From positions 1 through 64,000 of the forward strand of contig JBAOKB010000085.1 of NCBI GenBank assembly GCA_037044905.1: a stretch of 64,000 nucleotides of DNA, given 5' to 3'. How positions within the stretch are numbered: position 1 is the first letter of the stretch; each line of letters opens with the position of its first letter. The translations under genes and the position numbers were made by a program. The notes below the pieces were generated by a model, which saw only the letters and a list, made by a program, of their open reading frames with translations, made no database searches and had not been told where the DNA came from. Below are positions 1 through 9,147 of the stretch, piece by piece. This DNA is from Hortaea werneckii (lineage: Eukaryota; Ascomycota; Dothideomycetes; Mycosphaerellales; Teratosphaeriaceae).

Positions 1-761
1 GGACACCGCCAACACTGTCTTGGCGCTAGCGAATTAGTCAGTCCCCTAATGACATGGCCAGCCCGCGGAGCCATTCCCCAAAGAGAACGGCGAAGTAGTG
101 CTACAGCACATCCTACTCTTCGTCGCAGCGGGGGTTACAGAGCAACATGGAGCGTTCAAGGCGGTCACATTGGTACGATTGCGGTGTTAATCAAAACACT
201 TCAAAAGTTCTTCCCGCTCACACACTTCCATACGACGAGTGGCGAGCAAGTTATTATAGAAATCTGGCATTTGATTCTGTTCCTGGACCGTAAACCTCGT
301 CTTTGTGTGTTTACTCATCGGGTAGGCACGCTGCCTGACTCGCGCGATGGTAATGTCCCCCTGCTCCACCCCTCTTTGAGCCCGGTGGAGAGTTGCACCC
401 TACCCGAGGCCGAAGATCACTTCCTCTTGCAACCTCCAACGACTCCCCCAGCCGATTCGAGTTCGCTTCTGCTGTGGAGGGAAGTGGGGCAAGGTGACTC
501 GCATCGGGGAGATGAACTTCTCTCCATGGGAAAGTGTAGTGGGGTTTGCAAAGAAGACTTTGACCTCTTCCATCATCGGCCAACTACTGCAATCGTCTGC
601 TCGCTTCTTTCTTTACCCGTAGTGTCAGTCGCCGACGTGAAGAAAAAATGCCGTCATGCATGATCCATCGCGCTAGACATTTGCAATGGCAGAGGTTTAA
701 AACATGTCTGTATTCCGTCTGAGGAGACTTTTCGTAACGCTTTCATCGATGTTGCTTTAAT
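1..761. other. Intergenic, left edge
   Basis: No gene is recognised. An open frame at 49-663 has no family resemblance and no plausible exon structure. The last 100 bases before 762 serve as the promoter and leader of the GH31 gene. Confidence 0.5.
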
Positions 762-3111
762 ATGGGCCTCCCTTTCTCTTTGACCTTCGCTCTCGGCGGC
801 TTGGGCTTGCCCTTGCTAGCCGCGAGTTCACCGATACACTCGACTGCTAAGAACTCCCAGCTCGACTTAGGAAATGGCTTCGCACTTGAATGGAGTGGGA
901 ACAGTATAGAGATCACCCAAGGCAACCAGGACATCTGGAGTGCGGTCACTCCTTTCATCAGCGCCAGCGCTGGCAATGATTCCGTCTCGGGCTCCAACGG
1001 CGCCTTCAACATTACCGAGATCGACTACGATCTCTGCGCAGATAAATCAGTTGAGGCTGTACAACATGTACCGTGGAACCTCTCTACCACTGGGGAAGCG
1101 GTAGAGGTCAGCGGCCAGCTACTAGAATGTGGCGACACCTCGACCCCATACTCGCTCATGCTCTGGGTGCCCAGTGACCTTCCCGAGCACATTGCCTTCT
1201 ACATCGACGTTTCTCAAAGAGCTGCGGGTGAGCCATTAAAGAAGCTCTACTTCAGCTATTCCTCGCAAGCCAGCGAGGACGTCTACGGTCTTGGCGGACA
1301 AGCCTCATTCGCCTCACTGAAGAACCAAAGTGTACCCGTCTTCACGCGCGAGCAAGGCGTTGGCCGAGGCGATGAACCGATCACTTCGATCGAAAACGCC
1401 AACGGCAGCTTTGCTGGTGGCAATAAGTTCACAACGTATACTGCTATTCCCTCGTATATCACTACCGAAGGCAATGTCTTCTATCTTTCGGAGAAGAGTT
1501 CGGCCTATGCCAACTTTGACTTTGCTAAGCCGGACGAGATCACGATGCGGTATGACAGTCTCAGCGTAGACGGTGCTATAGCCAAGGGCAAGGACATGTT
1601 CGAAGCGGTGGAGAGACTAACGGAGGCAACGGGACGAATGCCTGCTTTGCCAAGCTGGGTGGACAATGGAGCCATCCTCGGCATTCAGGGCGGGCAATCG
1701 AAAGTGAACCGAATCGTGCAAGAAGGGCTCAACATCAGCTGCCCAATCGCCGGAGTCTGGTTGCAGGATTGGGAAGGCACGCATACGCAGGCTGGACCAT
1801 ATCTGAACATCTCCCGGCTGTGGTGGAACTGGGAGAACGATGAGGTATTGTATCCGGAGTGGAATGAGTTCGTTCAGGACTTGCGCTCGCAGTACAACGT
1901 ACGGACGCTTTCGTACATGAATGTCTTCTTGACGAACGTTTCCACCAAGGAAGACGGGTATCGACGGAATCTGTACAATGAGGCGACGGAGCTTGGATAC
2001 TTTGTGCAGAACACTACTACGGACTCCCCGGCCGTCATCTCTAGTGGCCCCGGTCTTGAGGTAAGCAGAAGAGATGACTCGTTCGTGCTAAGCTCCTACT
2101 AACAATCGATACCAGGCCGGTATCATCGACATAACCAATCCAGACCTCCGAGAATGGTTCAAAGACGTCCTGCGGACCCAGGTCTGGAACGCCAACATCT
2201 CGGGCTACATGAGCGACTTCGGCGAATACACGCCCGTGACAAGCGACACGAGCCTACAAAACATGGTCTCGGACGCCTTCTTCTTCCACAACAAGTACCC
2301 TTTACTCTGGGCAGAATTTCAACGCTCAATAATCGAAGAATTCGGGCTGGAAGACGAAGCGCTAATCTTCCACCGCTCGGCCAACACGGGGGCGAACCGG
2401 TATATGAACCTGTTCTGGGTCGGGGACCAGAACCTCAACTGGGGCGCCAACGACGGGATCAAGAGCGTGGTGACGATCATGGGCCACATGGGGTTCAGCG
2501 AGTTCGCGCAGCAGCACTCGGACGTGGGCGGGTACACGGACACGTTGACGTACCAGGGGTACAACGTCACGCGGTCGGCGGAGCTGCTGGGGAGGTGGGG
2601 GGAATTGGCTGCCGTCTCGAGTCCCGTGTTCCGTTCCCATGAGGGGAATATTCCCGAAGTCAATGCGCAGTTCTATTCTAATGCCTCCACGTACGGGTAT
2701 TATGCGTACAACGCGCGGATGTTCGTCTCGCTCGCCGCGTATCGTCGAAGCGTTTTGGACAACGAATGCAGGGCGAAGGGGTGGCCATTGCTTCGACCGC
2801 CGGTCATGTACCACACTGCCGACGCACGCGCAAGGGAGATCAGCTATCAGAGCTACTACCTTGGACCGGACCTGTACGTGGCACCGGTGCTCGACCCGGA
2901 GACGTTTGAAGTTACCGTTTACTTGCCAGGGGATGGAACTTTCACGCATGTCTGGAGCGGGGAGGTGTATAACGGCGGACAGGACGTCACGGTCTCGGCG
3001 CCGTATGGCCAGCCGGCAGTGTTCATCGTTGATGGTGCAGAGACGCCGGAGCTTGAGCCGTTCCTTGAGTTTGTGAGGGAGGAGAACGGGACGAAGATAA
3101 CGGTTGAGTGA
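762..3111 (+). CDS. Secreted GH31 alpha-glycosidase, sulfoquinovosidase-like
   Basis: Two exons, 762-2060 and 2116-3111, flank a 55-nt intron with a CTACTAAC branch point and give 764 residues. The first ~22 residues form a hydrophobic signal peptide, and many N-glycosylation sequons fit secretion. GH31 signatures are clear: the nucleophile Asp467 lies in the MSDFGEYTP motif, which spans the region just after the intron, and the acid/base Asp569 lies in HSDVGGYTD. Overall the layout resembles bacterial YihQ more than ordinary fungal maltases. Residues aligning with the sulfonate pocket of YihQ appear to be present: Gln335 in LQDW, Arg352 and Trp355 in SRLWWNW, and a Tyr in YQSYYLG. The enzyme would hydrolyse alpha-glycosides outside the cell, possibly sulfoquinovosides from plant sulfolipid. 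An ordinary alpha-glucosidase or alpha-xylosidase remains possible. Confidence 0.88.
2061..2115 (+). other. Intron in GH31 gene
   Basis: GTAAGC donor, CTACTAAC branch point and CCAG acceptor. It splits the frame in phase 0 between Leu-Glu and Ala-Gly, just upstream of the nucleophile motif. Confidence 0.9.
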
Positions 3112-3542
3112 ACTAGATAGGAAAACTTGTTAAGAGGGACTCTGCGTCCTGTTTCCGCTCTGATCTTTTTTAGGCATTCCGAACAATAGCCATTCGTCCA
3201 TTTCTTCTCATTTTCAGCGTAAGTGATGTTGAGATGTGATTGTTCCGGGTCATGGAAGTCTCAACAAGAGGCCCTGGGCCTGGGCGTGGGAACAGGTGAA
3301 GGAAAAACAGAAGTAAGTAGAGAGCGGGATTCGTGCGTTCGGCGGCGTCATGATGGACATTTCTACTGTCATTTCGATGGACAACCTCAAGTATTCATGA
3401 ACGTTCGAGACGTCGACTTAACACATAGAACCACAGATGATCTGAAGTGGCTCAGAGAATAGGTCTCAGCAGCAACTGCAAAAATTCCTAACAAGCCACC
3501 CAAACCATCTTCTCTCGACCCCCATCAAAGGGAAAGAAAAAA
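3112..3542. other. Intergenic between convergent genes
   Basis: Holds the 3' ends of the GH31 and SPRY genes. A 79-codon open frame at 3223-3462 shows no protein-like features. Nothing else was seen. Confidence 0.5.
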
Positions 3543-4847
3543 TCAAGGCTTAAATGCCCAGTCCTCCCTCCGACACCTAACCTCCAACTCCACCTTCCCA
3601 AAAACCCCGACCGCAGCCAGAATATCATGATCCCCCTCCAACCCCCTCACATCCCCCGTATCCTCCTCCTGATCCCGTTCCTCATGCAGATTCCAGCCCT
3701 TACCCTGGCCATCCAACCGCCCATTCCTTGTGAAGAAAACCTCCACAGTCCTCTTAACACGCTTTGCGCCCTGCTGCTGAGGCGGTAGAGGGAAAATCTT
3801 CAGACCGATCCCGACCACATCGCCTTTGCGGAACGCAGAAGTGAAGTCCCTACCTCCATAAGAGTTGTCGACGTAGCGTCTACCGTCGTCACCGTGGACG
3901 CCTAGACTGCCGCGGTGCCAGCCGGGGAGCCGCCAGGAAGGGTAAGGCGGGGCGAGGAGGCCAATGGCGATGCCGGCGTCGGATTCGCCGGAGCGGGGGT
4001 CGATGGCGCCCATAGAGGAGGCTTTGAGCTCGAAGTAGACTGTTTGCGGGGCTGGTTGTTGTTGGGGGAGGGACTGGAGGGGGGAGTAGATGGGGATATC
4101 GGAGAGTAAGATCGTATCGGTGCATTTGGAGTTGGAGCGGATAGATGTGCGACCGGGACCGGGTTGGTAGAGGTGGATAGTACTTGTTCCTGGAGGGACG
4201 GTGAGGCGGATGTCGCCTGTTTGGATGCGGTGGAGAGTCTGTTGGGGGAGTCGTTGGGGTCGCCAGAGCGGGTTTTGTCGACACCAGGCGTGGGCTCTGG
4301 CTGCGTCTGAGTAGGTGGCGTTGGCGGTTGGACTGCGCTCTTCGAACATGGAGGGTGGGGGTGGGAGGAATGAACTGTCCGGGACTGCCATCCAGGGGTC
4401 GTATGGAGGGGGTTCTTCCTCGGCGGCTTTCTGAGAAGGCGGTGGGCCGGGAGGAGGAGCGTACTGGTCTTCACCTTGCGAGCGTCCAGGGGGAGGTCCA
4501 GGAGGAGGTGCAAATTGTTCGTCACCCTGGGGTCGGCCGGGAGGGGGACCTGGAGGAGGCGCAAAGTCCGAGTCTGACATTGGTTGTTCCTTGTCGCCCT
4601 GCCATTGAGGCGGAGGACCCGGCGGTGGTTGGTTTGCGGGTGGCGCATCAGATTGATGCGGAGCCTGAGGAGGGTTCATGTGAGCATTGCGATAAGGATC
4701 ATTAGGACCTTGCTCACGGTTTGGATCTGTCCCTGGTCTTCCTGTCCATTGAACATGATGTTGGCTTGCGGCCTGGCTTTCTGAACCGGTCTGTCGCGGA
4801 CGGTAGCCTGGCGGAGGTCCAGGGAGAGGTGCGTATTGGTCACCCAT
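3543..4847 (-). CDS. Proline-rich SPRY-domain protein
   Basis: Single exon of 434 residues if translation begins at the ATG ending at 4847 (MGDQYAPLPG...). The frame stays open to 5132, but the extra 95 residues are basic, low-complexity and look untranslated. The N-terminal half is built of repeated PPPGPPPG-type segments ending in PPPYDPW. The C-terminal ~200 residues form a SPRY/B30.2-like domain: VYFELKASSMGAIDP, then AGIAIGLLAPPYPSWRLPGW, the GSLGVHGDDGR motif, the GDVVGIGL strand and VEVFFTRNG. SPRY domains bind partner proteins, and related fungal SPRY proteins such as Ssh4/Ear1 act as trafficking adaptors. This one has no visible membrane anchor, so that role is only a possibility. 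It is transcribed divergently from the metallo-beta-lactamase-like gene. Confidence 0.75.
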   Translation of the reverse strand: MGDQYAPLPGPPPGYRPRQTGSESQAASQHHVQWTGRPGTDPNREQGPNDPYRNAHMNPPQAPHQSDAPPANQPPPGPPPQWQGDKEQPMSDSDFAPPPGPPPGRPQGDEQFAPPPGPPPGRSQGEDQYAPPPGPPPSQKAAEEEPPPYDPWMAVPDSSFLPPPPSMFEERSPTANATYSDAARAHAWCRQNPLWRPQRLPQQTLHRIQTGDIRLTVPPGTSTIHLYQPGPGRTSIRSNSKCTDTILLSDIPIYSPLQSLPQQQPAPQTVYFELKASSMGAIDPRSGESDAGIAIGLLAPPYPSWRLPGWHRGSLGVHGDDGRRYVDNSYGGRDFTSAFRKGDVVGIGLKIFPLPPQQQGAKRVKRTVEVFFTRNGRLDGQGKGWNLHEERDQEEDTGDVRGLEGDHDILAAVGVFGKVELEVRCRREDWAFKP

Positions 4848-5468
4848 ACCATCCGATGGTGTCCGTGGAACAACGGTGGCGGGAGCGGATTTGTTGGTCT
4901 TGAAGCTGTGTCTGCTTCTCTTGGCCCTCCTAGGACGAGAAGATGAGGTTGGAGGATTGTCAACCGTGTGTCTTGTCCGTGCAGGCCTGGGTCGACTTGA
5001 ACTCTTGAGACTGAAGGTGCTATGAATGCGTCTAGGGTTGATGGGATGATCGTGAGCGTAAGTGAAGTTAGGCCAGTGGAAGATAGGGTGGCGTCTGTGA
5101 TGATGTCTAGGGGGAAGGATGCACAGGCACATGTAATGCTCGTAGTGCAGATTATACGGTCACGTGTGAAGATTGATCAACTATGGTAAAATGTCAAGGT
5201 ATTGGCGATGAGAGTGAAGTTGATTGTCTGCACCGCCACAACCCTACCTATCTAGGTATGAAGTCGGCAGGCGCAAGCAAATCACGTGGACCCTGGCTTG
5301 AATACCTTACAGTCGATCGTCATGCAGGTGGCGACTGTGGCGATGATCTCCAGCTTCGGCCGGGTGTGTGGCGTCGCGCCGCCTTCTCGCAAAGAAAGTC
5401 CACCGCGTATCAAGGCCAACTGCTACTCTTCCTTACAATGGCCCGATACCTACAACTCCATGTAGAAC
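4848..5468. promoter_or_regulatory. Divergent promoter region, SPRY / MBL-like genes
   Basis: The only space between two divergently transcribed genes, so it should carry both promoters. It includes an open-frame extension of the SPRY gene up to 5132. No specific element was recognised. Confidence 0.45.
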
Positions 5469-6725
5469 ATGCAGGCGGCATCCGATGAAGTCTCCGCCCA
5501 ACTTCACCACGATCTCCGCCACGCCGTCCAGTCCGCCCTAGCCACCCGCCGTCCGCTGCTCCACCACCTCAACGCCGACACCTCATGGCTCCTTCAGATT
5601 CCGCGCCCACACAGCGCCGTGCGGAATGGTGCCCGCTTCTACTTCAACATCCTCCTTGATCCGTGGTTACGAGGTGGACAGAGCGACCTCGCGAGTTGGT
5701 TCTCGCAGCAATGGCACGTCGAGAAGAGCGCGGTGGGCAGCATTGCCCAACTCGAGGAACTGGCCCGGGAGATGGAGATCCTGGCCTCAGGCTTGCGATT
5801 AGGCCAAGGACGAAAGACCAATGCTGCGATCGACGCCGAGAGCGCTTCCGATGAGACGTTCATAGATGCCGTGGCGGTCAGCCATGAGTTCACCGACCAT
5901 TGCCATAAGGAAACACTACTCGAGGTGCATCCAGACGTACCAGTCTTCGCCATCCACGAGGCGGCCAAGCTGATCCAGAGCTGGCACCACTTCCGGACGG
6001 TCATCACAATCAACAACTTCGGAGCAGAAGGCGAGACGGATTGGAGGAGTTCCAGTGTGCCACCCTTACCAGACTGGATAGGCATATCGCGCCTCTTACA
6101 AACAGACGACGTGCTCAACTACCACTCAGCACTCATGATCGCCTTCAACAACCAACACGCCAATTACCAGTCCTACCAACTCCACAAACCAACACCTCTC
6201 CCAACCACCACTCCCAGCACTCCCTCAACCCGCAAAAGACACCACGCCCCGATTACCCCCACTGAAGACGAAGAAAGCGCCGAAGCCATACTCTACACCC
6301 CGCACGGCATCTCCTCCGGAGACCTAACTCTTATCCCAACCGCCTCGCCACCCATCCACACCCTCGCATTCCTGCACGGCCTACACAACGTACGAGTCAG
6401 CACAGCCACAGGCCGAACAGCCTTACAATCCAATCTAGGCGCACACAACGGACTCAAAGCGCAACGGATCCTGAACGCCAAGTACTGGATCGGGACGCAC
6501 GATGGAGTGAAGCGGGGCGGGGGTCTAGTGGCGTGGTTTTTGCAGCGGGAGAGCTTGACGTTGGGGGATGCGCTTGAGGAGGAGCGGAGACGGAAGCGGA
6601 AAGAAGGGAGGACAGGGTCTACGAGGCAGACGCAGAGAAGTGGGGATTGGGATCAGACGGTGGAGAGTTTTGAGGGGGTCAATTGGGTGGATTTGCAGAA
6701 TGGGGAGTCGAAAGTTCTGGTTTAG
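5469..6725 (+). CDS. Metallo-beta-lactamase-fold-like fungal protein
   Basis: Single exon, 418 residues, ATG at 5469. The segment around residues 137-145 (SHEFTDHCH) looks like the HxxxDH-type metal-binding motif of the metallo-beta-lactamase superfamily, here with Glu in place of the second His. Before it lie FYFNILLDPWLRGGQ, a typical early strand with Asp, and SWF/W-rich segments; after it comes HPDVPVFAIHEAAKLI. The C-terminal third contains a Thr/Pro-rich insert (about residues 238-260) and then VRVSTATGRTALQSNLGAHN. The family is common but uncharacterised in fungi; hydrolysis of an ester or phosphoester is inferred from the fold only. The Lys/Arg-rich stretch near the end is charged and probably flexible. 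Confidence 0.72.
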   Translation: MQAASDEVSAQLHHDLRHAVQSALATRRPLLHHLNADTSWLLQIPRPHSAVRNGARFYFNILLDPWLRGGQSDLASWFSQQWHVEKSAVGSIAQLEELAREMEILASGLRLGQGRKTNAAIDAESASDETFIDAVAVSHEFTDHCHKETLLEVHPDVPVFAIHEAAKLIQSWHHFRTVITINNFGAEGETDWRSSSVPPLPDWIGISRLLQTDDVLNYHSALMIAFNNQHANYQSYQLHKPTPLPTTTPSTPSTRKRHHAPITPTEDEESAEAILYTPHGISSGDLTLIPTASPPIHTLAFLHGLHNVRVSTATGRTALQSNLGAHNGLKAQRILNAKYWIGTHDGVKRGGGLVAWFLQRESLTLGDALEEERRRKRKEGRTGSTRQTQRSGDWDQTVESFEGVNWVDLQNGESKVLV

Positions 6726-7782
6726 ATTTTTCTTTTTTTTTTTTTAAGTTCCTTTTCTGAGAAATTTGTGTTGAATAGTGAGGTCTTTAGCGAGGGCGTT
6801 TGGGGAGTCAGAAGGACTTCGTATGTATTATCAATGAGCTACGTAGAGATCTTGAAGCAATTCTATTCCTTACAACACGAGGGCTTTGTCCTTGGACTCC
6901 CTACTGAGAAAACTCAAAGAAGACGACTTGGAATGCATGCATTTTCATTCCACCGAAGCCGAACTAGGATCCAACCTTGGAGAGAGTTAGGCAGAACTAT
7001 AATGTGAACGCACCTCCCAAGATTTCTGCCAAGTGTCAGTGCATACGACATTGAACCCAGCCGTCCGTCCGTCAGACAAAGAAAGATTCGAACAGCTCCT
7101 CTCAGTCGATTATCAGAATGACCCTACCTAACGTCTCTCTACCTCACGCACTCAAACCACGACTCTGTGACACATCCTTAATCATGCACGATCAATCTGA
7201 GGCGCTCTGTACGCTGTGGACCAGCTAACCACTCAATGCCAACATCGCCAACAGTGATGAGCTTTGTACTCGAGGGGCACTTCGCGAAGAACAAAGGCCG
7301 GACAATGACGCCCTCAGCATATCGCAAGGTGGGTTTCGAGATGGACAATGGGATGAAATTAGCATACATTGAGATTCCATCACAAAGAGGGTCGAGTTGT
7401 TGGATGGACAAAGGACTTGTCGAAGGTTTCCGAGGATCATCGACCTTTGATAATGGGGTTCGTATCTGTCCCTCTTCCTTCTGCAATTTCAACAATTCGC
7501 TCTGTCCTGGACATTCTGTTTTTCCTTTGACTTGATACACGGTGAGTTCGTTGGCGTTTTCTTTCTGAGTGATTACTGCTCCTTTTCTGCGGTCAGCATA
7601 TTTCACCGTACTTCATTCGCAAGGAATACAGTCTGCTGGAACAGACGACGGTCTTCAAGCGTAAGTGCAGTTCAGAATAAGCCATCGAGTTTTCCTAGCA
7701 AGTTCTACAAGCCTATTGCGATAGATCGACTTCCAATAAGGTAAGGCGGAAGTTAAAAAAAAGAAAAGAAAAAGAAAAAGAA
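6726..7782. other. Intergenic, ~1 kb
   Basis: A poly-T run follows the upstream stop codon at 6728-6745, consistent with a 3' end. Open frames on both strands near 7180-7600 overlap each other and resemble nothing. An A/G-rich stretch (7753-7782) abuts the next ATG and probably forms its 5' leader. Confidence 0.5.
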
Positions 7783-8418
7783 ATGGGCAAACGCAAACCC
7801 TCCTTCCAAGCCCGCTTCGAAGGCGACCCTTCCAACCTCACCAACCCCAACATCCCCCACTTCACCGGCACAGGCCCCACAATCTCCAACGTCGTAGCCG
7901 GCATGGACGTCAACTGCCTCATCGACCTCAAAACCGTCGCCATGCACTGCCGCAACAGCCTCTACAACCCAAAACGCTTCCCCGCCGTCATAATGCGGAT
8001 CCGAGAACCCAAAGCGACCGGTTTAATCTTCGCCAAGGGCAAACTCCAAGTCCTCGGATGCCGAAGCGTCGACGACGCCCGTCTCGCGGGCCGCAAATTC
8101 GCTCGGATCCTGCAGAAGACGGGGTTCGCGGGGGTCAAGCTCACGGACTTCACAGTGCAGAACATGGTTGGGAACGCGGACACGAAGATGTTGATCCGAC
8201 TGGAGGGGCTGCAGCGGAAGTGTGCGCTGTATGCGAAGTATGAGCCGGAGTTGTTTCCGGGCATGGTGTTCAGTCTGGCGGAGCCGAAGATGGTGATGTT
8301 GATCTTTGCCAAGGGGAAGCTGGTCTTTCTCGGGGCGAAGAAGGAGGAGGATATGCGGGAGGCGTTGGGGAAGGTGTGGCCGCTTTTGTTGCAGTTTCGG
8401 ATGAGTGAGGGGGAGTAG
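7783..8418 (+). CDS. Divergent TATA-box-binding-protein-like factor (TBP paralogue)
   Basis: Single exon, 211 residues. After a short basic N-terminus it has the two TBP repeats: PTISNVVAGMDVNCLIDLKTVA through LQVLGCRSVDDARLAGRKFARILQKTGF, then FTVQNMVGNADTK through FLGAKKEEDMREAL. The four DNA-intercalating phenylalanines correspond to Phe66, Phe83, Phe158 and Phe175, and the TFIIB-contacting YEPELFPG loop is intact. Divergence is striking: the usual SGK after each LIF is KGK in both repeats, CRLDL is CLIDL, and the region before YEPELF is unlike normal TBP. Canonical fungal TBP is extremely conserved, so this is probably a second, TRF-like copy and not the housekeeping gene. Lack of introns may point to a retrocopy. 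It would act in the nucleus at core promoters. Confidence 0.9.
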   Translation: MGKRKPSFQARFEGDPSNLTNPNIPHFTGTGPTISNVVAGMDVNCLIDLKTVAMHCRNSLYNPKRFPAVIMRIREPKATGLIFAKGKLQVLGCRSVDDARLAGRKFARILQKTGFAGVKLTDFTVQNMVGNADTKMLIRLEGLQRKCALYAKYEPELFPGMVFSLAEPKMVMLIFAKGKLVFLGAKKEEDMREALGKVWPLLLQFRMSEGE

Positions 8419-9147
8419 AAGAGGGGGGATGGGATGGAAAGTATTTTAGTTATGAGGAAATGTGGGTGTTATCGTGCAAAGTGCGGCGGTAGAATATTGC
8501 AGTCGTATACCATCATGATCTTCGGCCCCGTGTTGGCAGAGGTCTCTCTTTTCGCGTAGCTAGATCGATTAGCCATGAACGTTGACTTTCGAGTGAAGAA
8601 CATCGATCGATGTCGATGGCTCCAATTTGTCTTTGTAGTGAATATAGGTCTATGTGTATATCGTTCCACGTTTCACGGCTCGCCCCGATCCGGTGGCGTT
8701 CCAAGAATAGGGGACCCGGGGACCCTCGCTCGTGTCCCTTGAGGTTCCGAACTGCCGGTTGTGACACTCCTCCCGCAAACCCATGCGGCTTTTGTCAGCG
8801 ATATACGATGTAATAAACCACTTGGTCTCCTATTAATTTTCATACGCCATACGCGACACCCCTTCTTTCTTACTGCGGGCTTCTTTTGAAATTCATTACA
8901 CTATTGACTGAGTATACCGCGACATCTGTCCCCTATGTGGCGTGTACAACGTCGCGCGCTGTCCTGTTGATTGCTGATACCCATCGCACCGCCCCGACAG
9001 CAGGAATAATATCAAGACGCGCGGTCTTCAGGAGATCAGAGGGACATTCGGACTACGACTTATATCGCGATCGGCACTGGAAGCGTTTGATCAGGTGCGG
9101 AGGAGCAGACACATTACAAGAGTATCCTGGACGAACAACCCTCCGAG
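8419..9147. other. Intergenic, TBP-like to copper ATPase
   Basis: Carries the 3' end of the TBP-like gene and the promoter of the copper pump. I looked for the short GC-rich boxes used by copper-responsive regulators and saw no clear cluster. Small open frames here are not convincing. Confidence 0.45.

Noticed and set aside
49..663. 204-codon open frame at the left edge
   Set aside because: No recognisable domain, overlapping open frames on the other strand, and composition like non-coding DNA.
3223..3462. Small 79-codon open frame between convergent genes
   Set aside because: No family features and located in a 3' intergenic region.
4848..5132. N-terminal extension of the SPRY protein
   Set aside because: Basic low-complexity residues; the MGDQYAPLPGPPPG start fits better. 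Kept only as an alternative.
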